Shown: positions 16,906 to 25,990, counted from the stretch's first letter. The stretch: 62,252 nucleotides of DNA from Bacteroidales bacterium (GCA_017428285.1 JAFRRE010000151.1:1-62252); one strand, 5' to 3'. Notes: generated by a model from the sequence alone, not told the origin. Program-made: numbers and translations.

Positions 16906-16978
16906 ATGGCCTATGGCAGATGGCTAATGGCCTGCCTCTCGGTTATAGCAGGCCATAGCCATAAGCCATTGGCCATAG
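16906..16978. repeat. TGGC-unit hairpin (family D)
   Basis: A long imperfect hairpin built from reiterated ATGGCCTATGGC-type units on the left and GGCCATAGCCATAAGCC on the right with a loop near 16937-16947. Similar hairpins are at about 29-110 and 52217-52313. It lies between lpxD and the next gene and can be read through as a spurious extension of that gene. Confidence 0.75.
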
Positions 16979-16992
16979 TCAAAAACACAACC

Positions 16993-17910
16993 ATGAAAAG
17001 AATAACTCTACTATTGGCACTCATCCTCGTGGGCATGACGGCCTTCGCTCAAAACATGAAGACCTATCAATATGCCGAGCGTGACACACTCCATCTTTAT
17101 TTTGATTTCTACACGCCCGACAAGGTTCACGATAGCACGATTTGCATGGTCTATGTCTTTGGCGGCGGTTTTATTGGTGGCCATCGCGACGGCGACTTTG
17201 AGAAGGCCTATTTCAAGCAGTTGGTTGACGAAGGCTTCCAAGTGGCTGCCATCGACTACCGTCTGGGTTTGAAGGGTGCCAAAAACCTTAGTGTTTTCAA
17301 CTCCGATCCCTTGAAGGATGCCGTCAATATGGCGGCGGAAGATGCCATTTCGGCCATCGCTTATTTGCTTGAACATGCCAAGGAACTGAAGGTGAACAAA
17401 GACTATATTGTGATGGTCGGCTCCAGCGCTGGTGCCATCACTTCGTTGCAAGTGGATTATGCCTTGTGCAACGGTTTCCTGAATTATGACATCCTCCCTG
17501 AAGATTTCCGTCTGGCTGGCGTGGTGTCGTATGCGGGGGCCATCTTCTCCAAGGAAGGCAAGGTGAAATATCGCAATCATGCACCTGCTCCCACAATGAT
17601 GTATCACGGAATGGCCGACCGCTTGGTGCCCTATACACAGATTTCATTTATGAATATAGGCTTCTTCGGGACAGATGCCCTGGTGAAGCGTTTCGAAAAG
17701 TATGACTATCCTTATTTTGCCCGTCGTTTCGAGGGCTACGGACACAGCGTGGCTGTTGGAGGCCCACTGACGGTTGATGACCTCTTGTGGTTCTGCCGCC
17801 ATTATATCTACGGAAAGGAGAAACTCCAAGTGGACGGCACATACACAAACCTCAACCCTGCAACGATGCCTCCTTATGATGTGTATACACCAGATGACCT
17901 GTATAAGTGA
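16993..17910 (+). CDS. Secreted alpha/beta-hydrolase (carboxylesterase-like)
   Basis: A 305-aa exported esterase-like enzyme. Start ATG 16993 gives a clean signal peptide (KRITLLLALILVGMTAFAQ); a longer frame from 16906 merely reads through the hairpin repeat. An oxyanion-type glycine loop VYVFGGGFIGGHRDG is followed by the nucleophile elbow VGSSAGA (Ser about 141). MYHGMADRLVPY carries the likely catalytic Asp and GYGHSVAVGG the likely His. The fold is secure; the substrate, possibly a carbohydrate or small ester, is not shown. Confidence 0.8.
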   Translation: MKRITLLLALILVGMTAFAQNMKTYQYAERDTLHLYFDFYTPDKVHDSTICMVYVFGGGFIGGHRDGDFEKAYFKQLVDEGFQVAAIDYRLGLKGAKNLSVFNSDPLKDAVNMAAEDAISAIAYLLEHAKELKVNKDYIVMVGSSAGAITSLQVDYALCNGFLNYDILPEDFRLAGVVSYAGAIFSKEGKVKYRNHAPAPTMMYHGMADRLVPYTQISFMNIGFFGTDALVKRFEKYDYPYFARRFEGYGHSVAVGGPLTVDDLLWFCRHYIYGKEKLQVDGTYTNLNPATMPPYDVYTPDDLYK

Positions 17911-17937
17911 TTCGTTTTTGTTTCTAACAACGAAGAA

Positions 17938-18687
17938 ATGAACAAGTTGCGGTTTTCTCTGTTTGTGTTGTTGTTTTTCAGTGTAATGTGCGTCAAGGCA
18001 CAAAACAAATGGCATTATAACTTCGGCCTCGGTGCTTCTTTTAACGCGGGCAATGTCAACAACTGCAACATTAGCAACGACGGCACCATTGAACGCAACG
18101 ACAGCTTGATCGCATTCGATGCCCGCTACAAGCTGCTTTATAGCTCACTCATCGACAGGAATGCCACCGACCAGCGATGGAAAGAGACCAATTTTGAGAT
18201 CAACGGTGGCGTGAAGATGGACCTGTACCAGTATGGCAAATACTCTCCGTTTCTGGCCTGTGAGATGCTTACCAACAAATACAAGGGCTACGACCTCAGA
18301 CTGAGTGGACTTGCTGGAATGAAATATCGCATCTACACCATCCCGGCAGTTTGCGACTATTCCATCAGTGCGGCCTTCGTTTACGATTGGACCGACTTCA
18401 CTGATGAGACCCACCTTCTCAACAACAACTACCGCATCTCGATTCGCCCTAAGATCAAGCAAAGGCTTGCCGAAAACCTCACCTTGTTGCATACCACATT
18501 CTACCAGCCTTCGGTGCTCGATTTCGACGACTACATCATCAACTGCAACACCAAACTGCAAACACAGATCACTCGGAAGTTTTTCGTCGACATTGCGTTT
18601 TCCTACGAGTACCGCAGCCGTGTTCCCTCCGAAAACTATAAGAAGCATGACTTTCTGTCGGAGGTTTCATTTAGGTTTAAGTATTAA
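17938..18687 (+). CDS. DUF481-like outer membrane protein
   Basis: A 249-aa predicted beta-barrel. Signal peptide NKLRFSLFVLLFFSVMCVKAQ; then WHYNFGLGASFNAGNVNN and repeated amphipathic strands, ending in FLSEVSFRFKY with a terminal aromatic residue, as barrel proteins do. The SFNAGN start resembles the salt-induced outer membrane protein family (DUF481). It begins 28 bases after the esterase and DPP III follows 27 bases after it, so the three may form an operon. Role unknown. Confidence 0.6.
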   Translation: MNKLRFSLFVLLFFSVMCVKAQNKWHYNFGLGASFNAGNVNNCNISNDGTIERNDSLIAFDARYKLLYSSLIDRNATDQRWKETNFEINGGVKMDLYQYGKYSPFLACEMLTNKYKGYDLRLSGLAGMKYRIYTIPAVCDYSISAAFVYDWTDFTDETHLLNNNYRISIRPKIKQRLAENLTLLHTTFYQPSVLDFDDYIINCNTKLQTQITRKFFVDIAFSYEYRSRVPSENYKKHDFLSEVSFRFKY

Positions 18688-18713
18688 CGATAATTATAGT
18701 ATAACTGACAAAA

Positions 18714-20768
18714 ATGAAAAGACTAATGATTTGCATTGGAATGGCTGCCACCATGGTGGGCTGCGCTCCAAAAGAGGAGGAACCTGTAGAACAGCCCCAG
18801 CCCAAAGAGGAATTCAAGTATTTGGTGGACGAGTTCGCCGACTTGAGGATCATGCGTTACCAAATCCCAGACTGGGACCAGCTGACGCTGCAACAGAAGA
18901 GCTACATCTATTATTTAGGTGAAGCCGCCAAATGTGGTCGCGACATCCTCGCCGACCAAAACTGCAAGTACAATCTGGTGGTCCGCAAGACCATTGAGGC
19001 TGTGCTGAACTCGTATCAAGGCGATCGAGAGAGTGCCGATTTCCAGAACTTCGTGGTCTATGCCAAGCGTGTGTTCTTCAGCAATGGCATCCATCACCAT
19101 TATGCTGAGGACAAGTTCTTCCCAGAGGTCAGCGAGACCTATTTCGCTGACTTGATTAAGGGCAGCGACGCTAACCTGCTCCCGCTCAACGAGGGCGAGA
19201 CGGTGGATGACTTCGTCGCTTTCCTGACGCCTGTGGTCTTCGACAAAGAGCTCTACAAGGTGCGCCGCAGCAGTGAGGACGACATCATCATCAACTCGGC
19301 GGTGAACTTCTACGAGGGCGACATTAAAAAGGCCGAGGTGGAAGCCTTCTACAACAAGATGCGCAAGCCCAACGACGCCACTCCCATCAGCTATGGACTG
19401 AACTCCAAGCTGGTGAAGGAAAATGGCAAGATCTATGAAGATGTGTACAAGGCCGACGGACTGTATGGCGAGGCCATCCAAGCCATCATCGGCTGGCTGC
19501 ATAAGGCCAACGAGGTGGCGGAGAACGACAGCCAACGCAAGTACACGCAGAAGCTCATCGACTATTATACCACGGGCGACCTGAAGACCTGGGATGAGTA
19601 CAACATTGCTTGGGTACAAGACTCGCTTTCCCACATCGACTTTGTGAATGGCTTCATTGAGGACTATGCCGACCCGATGGGTATGAAAGCCACTTGGGAA
19701 GCCGTTGTCGACTACAAAGACCTTGAGGCTACCGTCCGTTCCAACACCATCAGCGAGAACGCCCAGTGGTTTGAAGACCATTCGCCCGTCGACCCGCGCT
19801 TCAGGAAAGAGGAGTGCAAGGGCGTGTCGGCCAAGAGTATCATTGTCACCACGCTGGGTGGCGACTGCTTCCCCTCGCCCCCGATTGGCATCAACCTGCC
19901 CAATGCCGACTGGATTCGCAAGGACTACGGCTCCAAGTCGGTGACCATCACCAACCTGATGGAAGCCTATGACAAGGCTGCCGATGAATGTCCGAGGAGT
20001 GCGCTCAAAGAGTTTGCCTACTCGCAGGAAGAAATCGACCTCTGCAAAAAATACGGCTCCGATGCCGATGTGGTGCACACCAACCTGCACGAGTGCTTGG
20101 GCCACGGTTCAGGCAAGCTGTTGCCTGGCACACAGCCTGGTGCTTTGAAGGAATTCAGTTCAACTTTGGAGGAAGCCCGTGCCGACCTTTTTGGCCTGTA
20201 TTTCCTGGCCGAGCCGAGGATGGTGGAGTTGGGCGTGATGCCTGATGCCGAGGCTTATAAGGCCGAGTATTGCTCCTATATCCGCAACGGCATGATGTCG
20301 CAGTTGGCCCGTGTGGAGCTGGGCAAGGACGTCACCGAGGCACACATGCAGAACCGCAAGCTCATCTCTGAGTGGTGCTACGAACACGGCAAGGACGCCA
20401 ACGTCATCGAGAAGAAGGTGGAGAACGGCAAGACCTACTTTGTCATCAACGACTTCGAGGCTTTGCGTGGCTTGTTTGGCGAGCTGTTGGCCGAGATCCA
20501 GCGCATCAAGAGCGAAGGAGACTATGCCGCAGGCAAGGCCATCGTGGAAAAGTACGCCGTGAAGGTCGATCCCGAGCTGCACAAGGAAGTCAAGGAGCGT
20601 TACAACGCCTTGGGTTTGAAGCCCTACGGTGGTTTCATCAATCCCGAAATCGTGCCCGTCATGGAAAACGGCCAGGTGGTTGACTACAAGGTCGAGTATC
20701 CTTCCGATTTCGTGGCGCAGCACCTGAAATATGGCAAGGAATACAGCTTCTTGAAGGCGAAGCATTAA
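18714..20768 (+). CDS. Dipeptidyl peptidase III (M49), lipoprotein
   Basis: A zinc exopeptidase that removes dipeptides from the N-terminus of short peptides. A lipobox (AATMVGC, Cys17) predicts attachment to a membrane. The M49 signature is present: HECLGH (His about 459), with EEARADLFGLYFL (about 486) supplying the third ligand. 684 aa, normal length. Bacteroidota DPP III enzymes have the same architecture. The gene is the last of a close-spaced set of three and ends at a strong terminator. Confidence 0.92.
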   Translation: MKRLMICIGMAATMVGCAPKEEEPVEQPQPKEEFKYLVDEFADLRIMRYQIPDWDQLTLQQKSYIYYLGEAAKCGRDILADQNCKYNLVVRKTIEAVLNSYQGDRESADFQNFVVYAKRVFFSNGIHHHYAEDKFFPEVSETYFADLIKGSDANLLPLNEGETVDDFVAFLTPVVFDKELYKVRRSSEDDIIINSAVNFYEGDIKKAEVEAFYNKMRKPNDATPISYGLNSKLVKENGKIYEDVYKADGLYGEAIQAIIGWLHKANEVAENDSQRKYTQKLIDYYTTGDLKTWDEYNIAWVQDSLSHIDFVNGFIEDYADPMGMKATWEAVVDYKDLEATVRSNTISENAQWFEDHSPVDPRFRKEECKGVSAKSIIVTTLGGDCFPSPPIGINLPNADWIRKDYGSKSVTITNLMEAYDKAADECPRSALKEFAYSQEEIDLCKKYGSDADVVHTNLHECLGHGSGKLLPGTQPGALKEFSSTLEEARADLFGLYFLAEPRMVELGVMPDAEAYKAEYCSYIRNGMMSQLARVELGKDVTEAHMQNRKLISEWCYEHGKDANVIEKKVENGKTYFVINDFEALRGLFGELLAEIQRIKSEGDYAAGKAIVEKYAVKVDPELHKEVKERYNALGLKPYGGFINPEIVPVMENGQVVDYKVEYPSDFVAQHLKYGKEYSFLKAKH

Positions 20769-20790
20769 TTGCAAAAGAATAAATGCATCG

Positions 20791-20825
20791 AGTCCTCGGC
20801 ATCGTCATGTCGAGGACTTTTTTTT
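20791..20825 (+). terminator. Rho-independent terminator after DPP III
   Basis: AGTCCTCG (20791-20798) pairs with CGAGGACT (20811-20818), followed by a run of T. Confidence 0.85.
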
Positions 20826-20857
20826 GATTTGTCGGTAAATTCTTTACTTTTGCAACC

Positions 20858-22147
20858 ATGAACGGCAAAGACGAAATAATCAAGAAAAGGCTCTATTTTG
20901 AGGGGCTGAAGCAGGCCATTGAAACACCTTTGGCTGGAGAGGCTATGAACGATGTGGAGGAGGTCATTCAGGATGATGAGACCGAAGAAAACATCAAAGA
21001 AACGCTAAGGTTGTGGAAAGAAGTGAACGGGCCTTTTGACAATGCCATAGTCTTTGTTCACAACAACCGCTTCATCGTGGAGGAGAAGGAGAACATCGTC
21101 AATGATGACTCGGAGGTTGTCTTTATGATGCCTGAGGAGATGTTCAACACCTTGAGGAAACTGCTCAAATCTACGGTCATGGAGTTTCTTTCCGTTTTGG
21201 GAATACCATCGAACGAGAAGACTCAACTGCTTGAATGTGTCGAAAATGGCGACAAGGATGCTTTCGTTTCGGCGATGGAACATGCCCAGTGCGACTTGAC
21301 CGCTTTGGCCAGGTTGTGTTCCTGTTGTATGGATGACACGTCTTCTGGTGCCGAGATGAAGGGAGACGACCTTACCTTTTATCTTGACTATATGGCGGGT
21401 CGTCTTCATGAGAGGAACGGGGCCGATGACGGGCGCATGTTGGAAGCCATAAAACGATGGCAACCCTCTGCTGAGGTGCTGGACAATGATGACAGCGACG
21501 AAGCCTTGGACCGATATTTTTCCGACTACCGCCATTTCCTGGAGACGGACTTGGCCACACATCTCCATTTTTATTGGGACTGGTACGGTGACTTCACGCT
21601 GAAGGAGCGCAACCTGATAGACCCGATTCTCGACAATCCTTTGGCCAAAGACTTGATTGATAAGATATGGGAAGATTACAAAAACCCTAAGCCGAAGCCT
21701 ATAGAGCCTTTCGCACTCCCCGATGACTTCTTCGACTGGCATCACAAGTCCAGCATGCCGAAAGAGTTTTTCTATATGGATGACGCCTTGAAAAAGCAAG
21801 GTGTGGATACCCTAGTGGCCTTCATTGATTGGCTTGCGGAAAAGGGCTATATTGCCGACGACAACGAAGTGAAGGCTTTGTTTGCCTATCGCCTAACGGG
21901 AAGATGCCGCCCAGAAGGGGAAGAGTTGCCCGTGATAGAATGGCACGGAAAGAACGGCAAGTCGTATGAGTTGATCTACCTCGTCCGTTTCCTTTCCGAC
22001 CGTGGCGACTACCGTAAGATGCGCCGATTTTTCACCGGTCCCGAATGGGTGAAAGACCGCGACAGCAGCTATGCCAACTCAGCAGATTCGGAGTTCCGAA
22101 AACAGATGTCAAAGTTCTATCCCGAGGTGTGCAAGTTTGTGGTTTGA
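20858..22147 (+). CDS. Hypothetical protein, 429 aa
   Basis: Not recognised. It is acidic and helical, with no signal peptide or membrane segment, so it is likely cytoplasmic. Notable segments are a cysteine cluster RLCSCCMDD (about 150-156) and an aromatic C-terminal part (YWDWYGDFTLKERN, IEWHGKNGKSYELIYL, RFFTGPEWV). A TACTTTTG -7 box lies just upstream and the ATG follows at 20858. It is the first gene of the accessory zone, and its aromatic, charged C-terminus is similar in style to the DUF6557-like protein at 26758, though no clear alignment was seen. Confidence 0.6.
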   Translation: MNGKDEIIKKRLYFEGLKQAIETPLAGEAMNDVEEVIQDDETEENIKETLRLWKEVNGPFDNAIVFVHNNRFIVEEKENIVNDDSEVVFMMPEEMFNTLRKLLKSTVMEFLSVLGIPSNEKTQLLECVENGDKDAFVSAMEHAQCDLTALARLCSCCMDDTSSGAEMKGDDLTFYLDYMAGRLHERNGADDGRMLEAIKRWQPSAEVLDNDDSDEALDRYFSDYRHFLETDLATHLHFYWDWYGDFTLKERNLIDPILDNPLAKDLIDKIWEDYKNPKPKPIEPFALPDDFFDWHHKSSMPKEFFYMDDALKKQGVDTLVAFIDWLAEKGYIADDNEVKALFAYRLTGRCRPEGEELPVIEWHGKNGKSYELIYLVRFLSDRGDYRKMRRFFTGPEWVKDRDSSYANSADSEFRKQMSKFYPEVCKFVV

Positions 22148-22222
22148 TTCCAAAAATTGCAGACTTTTGGGCCATAAGTCGAAATTTTTATGCGTTAAGG
22201 CCCGAAAGTGTGCATTTTTTTG

Positions 22223-22316
22223 TCACACGGATTTCACAGATCACACAGATATTGCTCGCCGATGGCGAGCGGCTGCCACAGGCAGAAAATCTGAGAAATC
22301 TGTGTAATCTGTGTGA
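22223..22316. repeat. Large inverted repeat (CACAGAT type)
   Basis: TCACACGGATTTCACAGATC and following bases (22223-22250) are the near-complement of 22289-22316 (ATCTGAGAAATCTGTG then TAATCTGTGTGA). The interior has a second hairpin, GCTCGCCGATGGCGAGC. It occupies most of the 238-base gap after the preceding gene. Confidence 0.8.
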
Positions 22317-22330
22317 CTCAAAAAGTTCTT

Positions 22331-22385
22331 ACTATAATTCACTACATTCCATTGCCGTCCAGCGGAAAGCCTTTACTTTCGCGCC
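22331..22385 (+). promoter_or_regulatory. Shared promoter module, copy 1
   Basis: ACTATAATTCACTACATTCC (22331-22350) and CATTGCCGTCC lead to a weak -7 box TACTTTCG (22374-22381). The same start is found at 26679, 28632 and 30014 in front of other small genes. Confidence 0.65.
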
Positions 22386-22772
22386 ATGCAAGGCAAGAAT
22401 GAGTATATGACCATCGAGCAGTCCGCGAAAAAACGGCAGGTGTCTGTGGCGGTAATGAAAGAATTGCTATCTTTGCGGCATCGCTTCGGCGAAAAGACAT
22501 CTTGCGAAGGACGTTTGACGACGCAGTTCCGACTGGTAAATTCTGGTAAAATTCTATCAAGGGACGAAAGACGGCAAATGTCCACACCTTATTATTATAG
22601 GGCGTGGACTGCTTTTCCTCATTTTTTGATACGGTTTACCAGAGCCATCCAGCGGAATGAGAAAGGTTGGGACGCGCTCTTTCTTTATGCCTTGGCTGTT
22701 GCGCCGCTTCGCGTCATTGCGAGGAGGAACGACGAAGCAATCCAGAAAGAAAACAACTTGAAATTGAAATGA
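22386..22772 (+). pseudogene. Hypothetical ORF, probably degenerate
   Basis: A 128-codon frame directly after the shared promoter module. The first 40 residues (MTIEQSAKKRQVSVAVMKEL) look like ordinary protein. The rest appears to be non-coding sequence read by chance, ending in RVIARRNDEAIQ, which is the translation of the palindromic repeat at 22714-22744. It is probably a truncated gene fused to a repeat. No family recognised. Confidence 0.4.
22714..22744. repeat. GTCATTGCGAGG-type interspersed repeat
   Basis: GTCATTGCGAGGAGGAACGA followed by CGAAGCAATCC is a widespread palindromic repeat form in many bacteria (recalled). One copy only in this window, in the tail of the preceding frame. 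The following 400 bases (to 23151) contain a TATATTTG box at 22824-22831, a stop-free run of about 36 codons ending at 22929, and no convincing gene. Confidence 0.65.
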
Positions 22773-23151
22773 ATACAACGAAGAAAAAATATCGACAAAC
22801 TGAGCATTAGTCTGAAAAATGACTATATTTGCAGCGAGTTGGGGGAGAAATCCTGACTCGGCAAGGAAGGCATTCCTGGAGTCTCTGCCTAAGAAATTCG
22901 CCAAATTTACAATGGGAGACGAGGACTAATGCTCACCTTTTGTTTTTATTGTCAATGACTTGGCAATGCCAATCACTTGATATAAAAACGAGCGTGATGT
23001 ATTTGTTTCTTCGAACCGTTCCATTAAAGGTGTTTGGCGATACCATTAGGCAGACGGCTTGACAGAATCGAGTCTCACGCTTTTCTTGTGCCATAACCAA
23101 TATGTATGAAGCCAGCCTTGGTGGGACTTGCGGGCACAAAAACAACATTAT

Positions 23152-23370
23152 ATGCTTTACAGAATCACAGTGAAAAACTCGAAACAGACCAGCGGCATCC
23201 GTGTGGAAAAAGGGATGTCCGTTGATGTAGTAAGCAACAGCATGAGCAACCCCGTGACGACCAACGGCGGCCAAGCCGTGGTGGATGCCTTTATGAGAAT
23301 TTACGGAATTGACATCAAAAAGGTCGGTGCTTTGAGCATAGCTTGGTTGGATGTGGAAAGGATTGGATAG
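23152..23370 (+). CDS. Small DUF6140-like protein
   Basis: A 72-aa protein beginning MLYRITVKNSKQTSGIRVEK, then GMSVDVVSNSMSNPVTTNGG and a C-terminal GIDIKKVGALSIAWLDVER. Short Bacteroidales proteins with this pattern are recalled as DUF6140, of unknown function, often in accessory or mobile regions. Start ATG 23152 is used because the upstream eight codons are not part of that pattern. Confidence 0.6.
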   Translation: MLYRITVKNSKQTSGIRVEKGMSVDVVSNSMSNPVTTNGGQAVVDAFMRIYGIDIKKVGALSIAWLDVERIG

Positions 23371-23392
23371 TTGTATTTTTATTATTTATGCG

Positions 23393-24052
23393 ATGGAAAT
23401 AAACCTAGTTTCAATAATACAAGCAGTTGCACCATCAAATGAACATATAGCGCAAGAGGTTAGTGAACTTAAATATCTTAACCCCCAATTGTCTAATGAT
23501 CAATTAGCTTTACGGTGGGGCAAAAGAATAAGAAATAATTATACTTCTGTTGGAGTTGCAACTGCTTTGCCAAGTGCAATTCCGGGAATTGGTACAGCAG
23601 CACAAATTGCTATAGAAGCGGGAACTATTAGTGCAGATTTGGCTTTGATGCTCAGATGGATGGGAAAACTATGTATGGGAATTGGGATGATATATGGAAA
23701 TAATCCGAGTTTTACTATCAATCAAGATTTAGTGAATATTTTAGGGCTCTGGAGTGGTGTTGTTGATGTTGCGAAAAATGCCACAAAAAGAGTTGGTACG
23801 AAAGTGGCCGTAGTTCAGTTCAACAAACATGTGTCAGGAAAAGTGTTGGCAAAAATAAATAAAAGAGTAGGTACTACAATTCTCACAAAATATGGTGGTA
23901 AACGAGGAGGAGTCGCTTTGGGCAAGTTGGTTCCATTTGGTGTTGGAGCAGTGATAGCAGGCGGTTTTAATTATTTTACTTTTAATGCGTTTATGAAAAG
24001 CGCAATTAATTATTATAAGAACGATAATGATTATGTAATGTTTGAAGAATAA
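23393..24052 (+). CDS. EcsC-like membrane-associated protein
   Basis: A 219-aa protein. Residues about 50-105 have the EcsC hallmark: ATALPSAIPGIGTAAQIAIE then ADLALMLRWMGKLCMGIGMIYGNN. A second hydrophobic stretch is near the C-terminus (GKLVPFGVGAVIAGGFNYFTF). EcsC proteins are thought to sit at the membrane; their biochemical role is unclear. The gene and the three that follow are distinctly richer in A and T than the flanking core genes, suggesting separate origin. Start ATG 23393 is chosen for the homologous N-terminus. Confidence 0.65.
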   Translation: MEINLVSIIQAVAPSNEHIAQEVSELKYLNPQLSNDQLALRWGKRIRNNYTSVGVATALPSAIPGIGTAAQIAIEAGTISADLALMLRWMGKLCMGIGMIYGNNPSFTINQDLVNILGLWSGVVDVAKNATKRVGTKVAVVQFNKHVSGKVLAKINKRVGTTILTKYGGKRGGVALGKLVPFGVGAVIAGGFNYFTFNAFMKSAINYYKNDNDYVMFEE

Positions 24053-24107
24053 TTAGGAGAAGCCGAAAGCCTATTTAAGTGGAGGCAATAACAAAAACAA
24101 GAATAAT

Positions 24108-24482
24108 ATGGATTCAAATGCAACAAACAACGAGTACTCCAAAGAGTACAGCGAATCATCCTTTTGGAACAAAGTAAAGAAGTATTCATCGAAAGCTGGG
24201 AGTAAAGTTATATACACCGCATTAAAGCTGTACTACACCTTACAGTCCCCTGACACTCCAGCTTGGGCTAAAGCTGTGATTATTGGAGCCTTGGGCTATT
24301 TTATAGCTCCGATAGATGCCGTATCAGACGTTATCCCAGTGGTTGGATATGCCGATGACCTAGGCGTGTTGGCTGCTGCCGTTGCAAGTGTTGTGACTTG
24401 CATAACTCCATCCATCAAAGACCGAGCTAAAGCTAAGACGAGAGAATGGTTTGGAGAATCTGAAATGGAAGATCTTGATTGA
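24108..24482 (+). CDS. YkvA family (DUF1232) membrane protein
   Basis: A 124-aa protein with the DUF1232 signature: LYYTLQSPDTPAWAKAVIIG, ALGYFIAPIDAVSDVIPVVG and YADDLGVLAAAVASV (about 45-100). The family is small and membrane-associated, and of unknown function. It follows the EcsC-like gene by 55 bases and is closed by a terminator-like hairpin. Confidence 0.85.
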   Translation: MDSNATNNEYSKEYSESSFWNKVKKYSSKAGSKVIYTALKLYYTLQSPDTPAWAKAVIIGALGYFIAPIDAVSDVIPVVGYADDLGVLAAAVASVVTCITPSIKDRAKAKTREWFGESEMEDLD

Positions 24483-24496
24483 ACTTTACTAACTTG

Positions 24497-24529
24497 TTCT
24501 TAGGGAGTGTTTTTGGCACTCCCTAAGAA
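24497..24529. terminator. Terminator-like hairpin
   Basis: TTCTTAGGGAGTG and CACTCCCTAAGAA form a perfect 13 bp stem with a 7-base loop just after the DUF1232 gene. The T tract is weak, so it may be a processing or attenuation structure. Confidence 0.7.
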
Positions 24530-24559
24530 TGTTTACTAATGACCCTTTAATTTTAAGCT

Positions 24560-24727
24560 ATGGAAGTTTTCTTTATTATTGAACTAATCTTGGGAATTTG
24601 GGGACTGAGTAGAATAAATGCATCTTGGTGGTGGTATGTTGCCCTAATTGGTTTCAGTGTGGTAATGTATATAATAGTGGACAACTCAAAGGGAAGCGAT
24701 AAGGAAGAGAAAGGGAAGAATAAATGA
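24560..24727 (+). CDS. Small membrane protein, 55 aa (paralogue of 30083)
   Basis: The protein begins MEVFFIIELILGIWGLSRIN, continues ASWWWYVALIGFSVVMYIIV and ends in a charged tail: two membrane helices with a short turn. It overlaps the next gene by ATGA, indicating translational coupling. It aligns with the 58-aa protein encoded at 30083 over the whole hydrophobic part (RI-A-WW..FSV). Function unknown. Confidence 0.6.
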   Translation: MEVFFIIELILGIWGLSRINASWWWYVALIGFSVVMYIIVDNSKGSDKEEKGKNK

Positions 24728-25038
24728 AAAAACTAAAAGAAATATGGTTCGTGATATGGGATGCAGAAACGATAATTGCATTGGTGTCTGGTATTATCGG
24801 TGTTGGTTCAGCATTTGGGACATATAAATTATACACCTTATTGCCTTCTGTAACATCAACATGGCAAACTTTCTTTCTTTGGATAAAAATTCTGTATTGT
24901 GCAATAACCGCATTCATTTTTATTATTGTTTTTATTGTTTTGTCGTTTCGATGTTTAGAAGAAATAGCAGATGTAATAAAATATGGAAATAAAGAAGATG
25001 CAAAAGTTGAAGAAGATAAGAATCATAATAGTAAATAG
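24724..25038 (+). CDS. Hypothetical two-helix membrane protein
   Basis: A 104-aa protein with hydrophobic segments at about 18-40 (TIIALVSGIIGVGSAFGTYK) and 58-80 (LYCAITAFIFIIVFIVLSF), and a charged lysine/glutamate tail. Family not recognised. Start overlaps the stop of the preceding small gene, so both are likely made together in the membrane. Confidence 0.6.
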   Translation: MKKLKEIWFVIWDAETIIALVSGIIGVGSAFGTYKLYTLLPSVTSTWQTFFLWIKILYCAITAFIFIIVFIVLSFRCLEEIADVIKYGNKEDAKVEEDKNHNSK

Positions 25039-25101
25039 ATCTGGATTGTATCAAATTATTGGGGAAAGACAAGCAATATGACCCCTTGGTAGACCTCCTA
25101 A

Positions 25102-25434
25102 TTAAAAGAGCCCGCCCGCCGCGTCTATACCGCCACGAAGAAGGCCATCCAGCAATGCGGCCAGTTCAAGCGCATTGAATGTGACGACCAGACCTTCACC
25201 ATCACGGCAAGGCATGGGATGAGTTTGCTTTCGCTTGGCGAAAACGTCACCATCCACGTGGTGGCCACAAGCACACAGGAAACCGAGGTGAGGATAGAAT
25301 CTACATCACGCATCTTCCTCAACTTCATCAACGGCGGTGCCAACAAAAAGAATGTCCAAAGCCTCGAAGACTACATTCGAAACGAGGTGTGTAAGTTTTG
25401 CAGCGATGAGGAAATCAAACTAAACAAACAATAA
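25102..25434 (+). pseudogene. 5'-truncated hypothetical gene
   Basis: An open frame from a stop at 25099-25101 to TAA 25434 gives a plausible compact domain (RVYTATKKAIQQCGQFKRIE, ITARHGMSLLSLGENVTIHV, SLEDYIRNEVCKFCSDEE). There is no start codon before Met at 25219, which is inside the domain, so the 5' end is missing. It runs 2 bases short of the next gene. A second copy of its last 20 codons lies at 28687-28756. Family not recognised. Confidence 0.55.
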
Positions 25435-25436
25435 CT

Positions 25437-25970
25437 ATGGCAAAATCAAAACAAGACAAAGCCCGCGAGGAGGCCATCGAAAACCTCGGTAACAATTTCA
25501 TTTTTGAGGTGTCGGAGGAACACATAGCAATAGAGGACAGATTAGAGAATTGGGAACTGAGTCGATTCTTCTTTGCAAACAATCCTTGGTGGGCTGAACC
25601 TGGCGAGCCAATGGATGTCCCAGAAAACATCAGGGACTATGCCATCGACGAGCTGCGAAAACAGCTTCCCCAAGGCTATTCCATCGAAGACGACACTATC
25701 ATCAACCCCTGCAACAACGACTACTTGAAAGAGACCATCAAACGCCTTCAAGACCTGGTGAAGCACCCCGAAGAAATCACCTCTTATCCCTATCCTTTGG
25801 GCTGGTGGAAAACGGAAGTGTGCCAATTTCACGACACATTGATATGCTTTCGCACAGAAGACGACAAGGAACTATTTACCCTTCACGAGTTTCTTCTTTA
25901 CATCATTCCGCATCTCGGCCAACGCTACGAAAAGCTCTATATCGGCGGGGTATTCAGCTATTGCCATTGA
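25437..25970 (+). CDS. Hypothetical protein, 177 aa
   Basis: A soluble, acidic protein without recognisable domains: MAKSKQDKAREEAIENLGNN at the start, then SRFFFANNPWWAEPGEPMD and YPYPLGWWKTEVCQFHDTLI, and an aromatic C-terminus ending in GGVFSYCH. It directly follows the truncated gene and may have been its operon partner. Nothing indicates function. Confidence 0.5.
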   Translation: MAKSKQDKAREEAIENLGNNFIFEVSEEHIAIEDRLENWELSRFFFANNPWWAEPGEPMDVPENIRDYAIDELRKQLPQGYSIEDDTIINPCNNDYLKETIKRLQDLVKHPEEITSYPYPLGWWKTEVCQFHDTLICFRTEDDKELFTLHEFLLYIIPHLGQRYEKLYIGGVFSYCH

Positions 25971-25990
25971 TAGAAAGCAGGACAACCCTT

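Noticed and set aside
18915..20105. A 396-codon frame antisense to DPP III
   Set aside because: Shadow of a gene with complete zinc-site motifs.
22819..22929. A 36-codon frame ending KFAKFTMGDED
   Set aside because: Its ATG lies before the TATATTTG box that would transcribe it, and no relative is recognised. At most a fragment.
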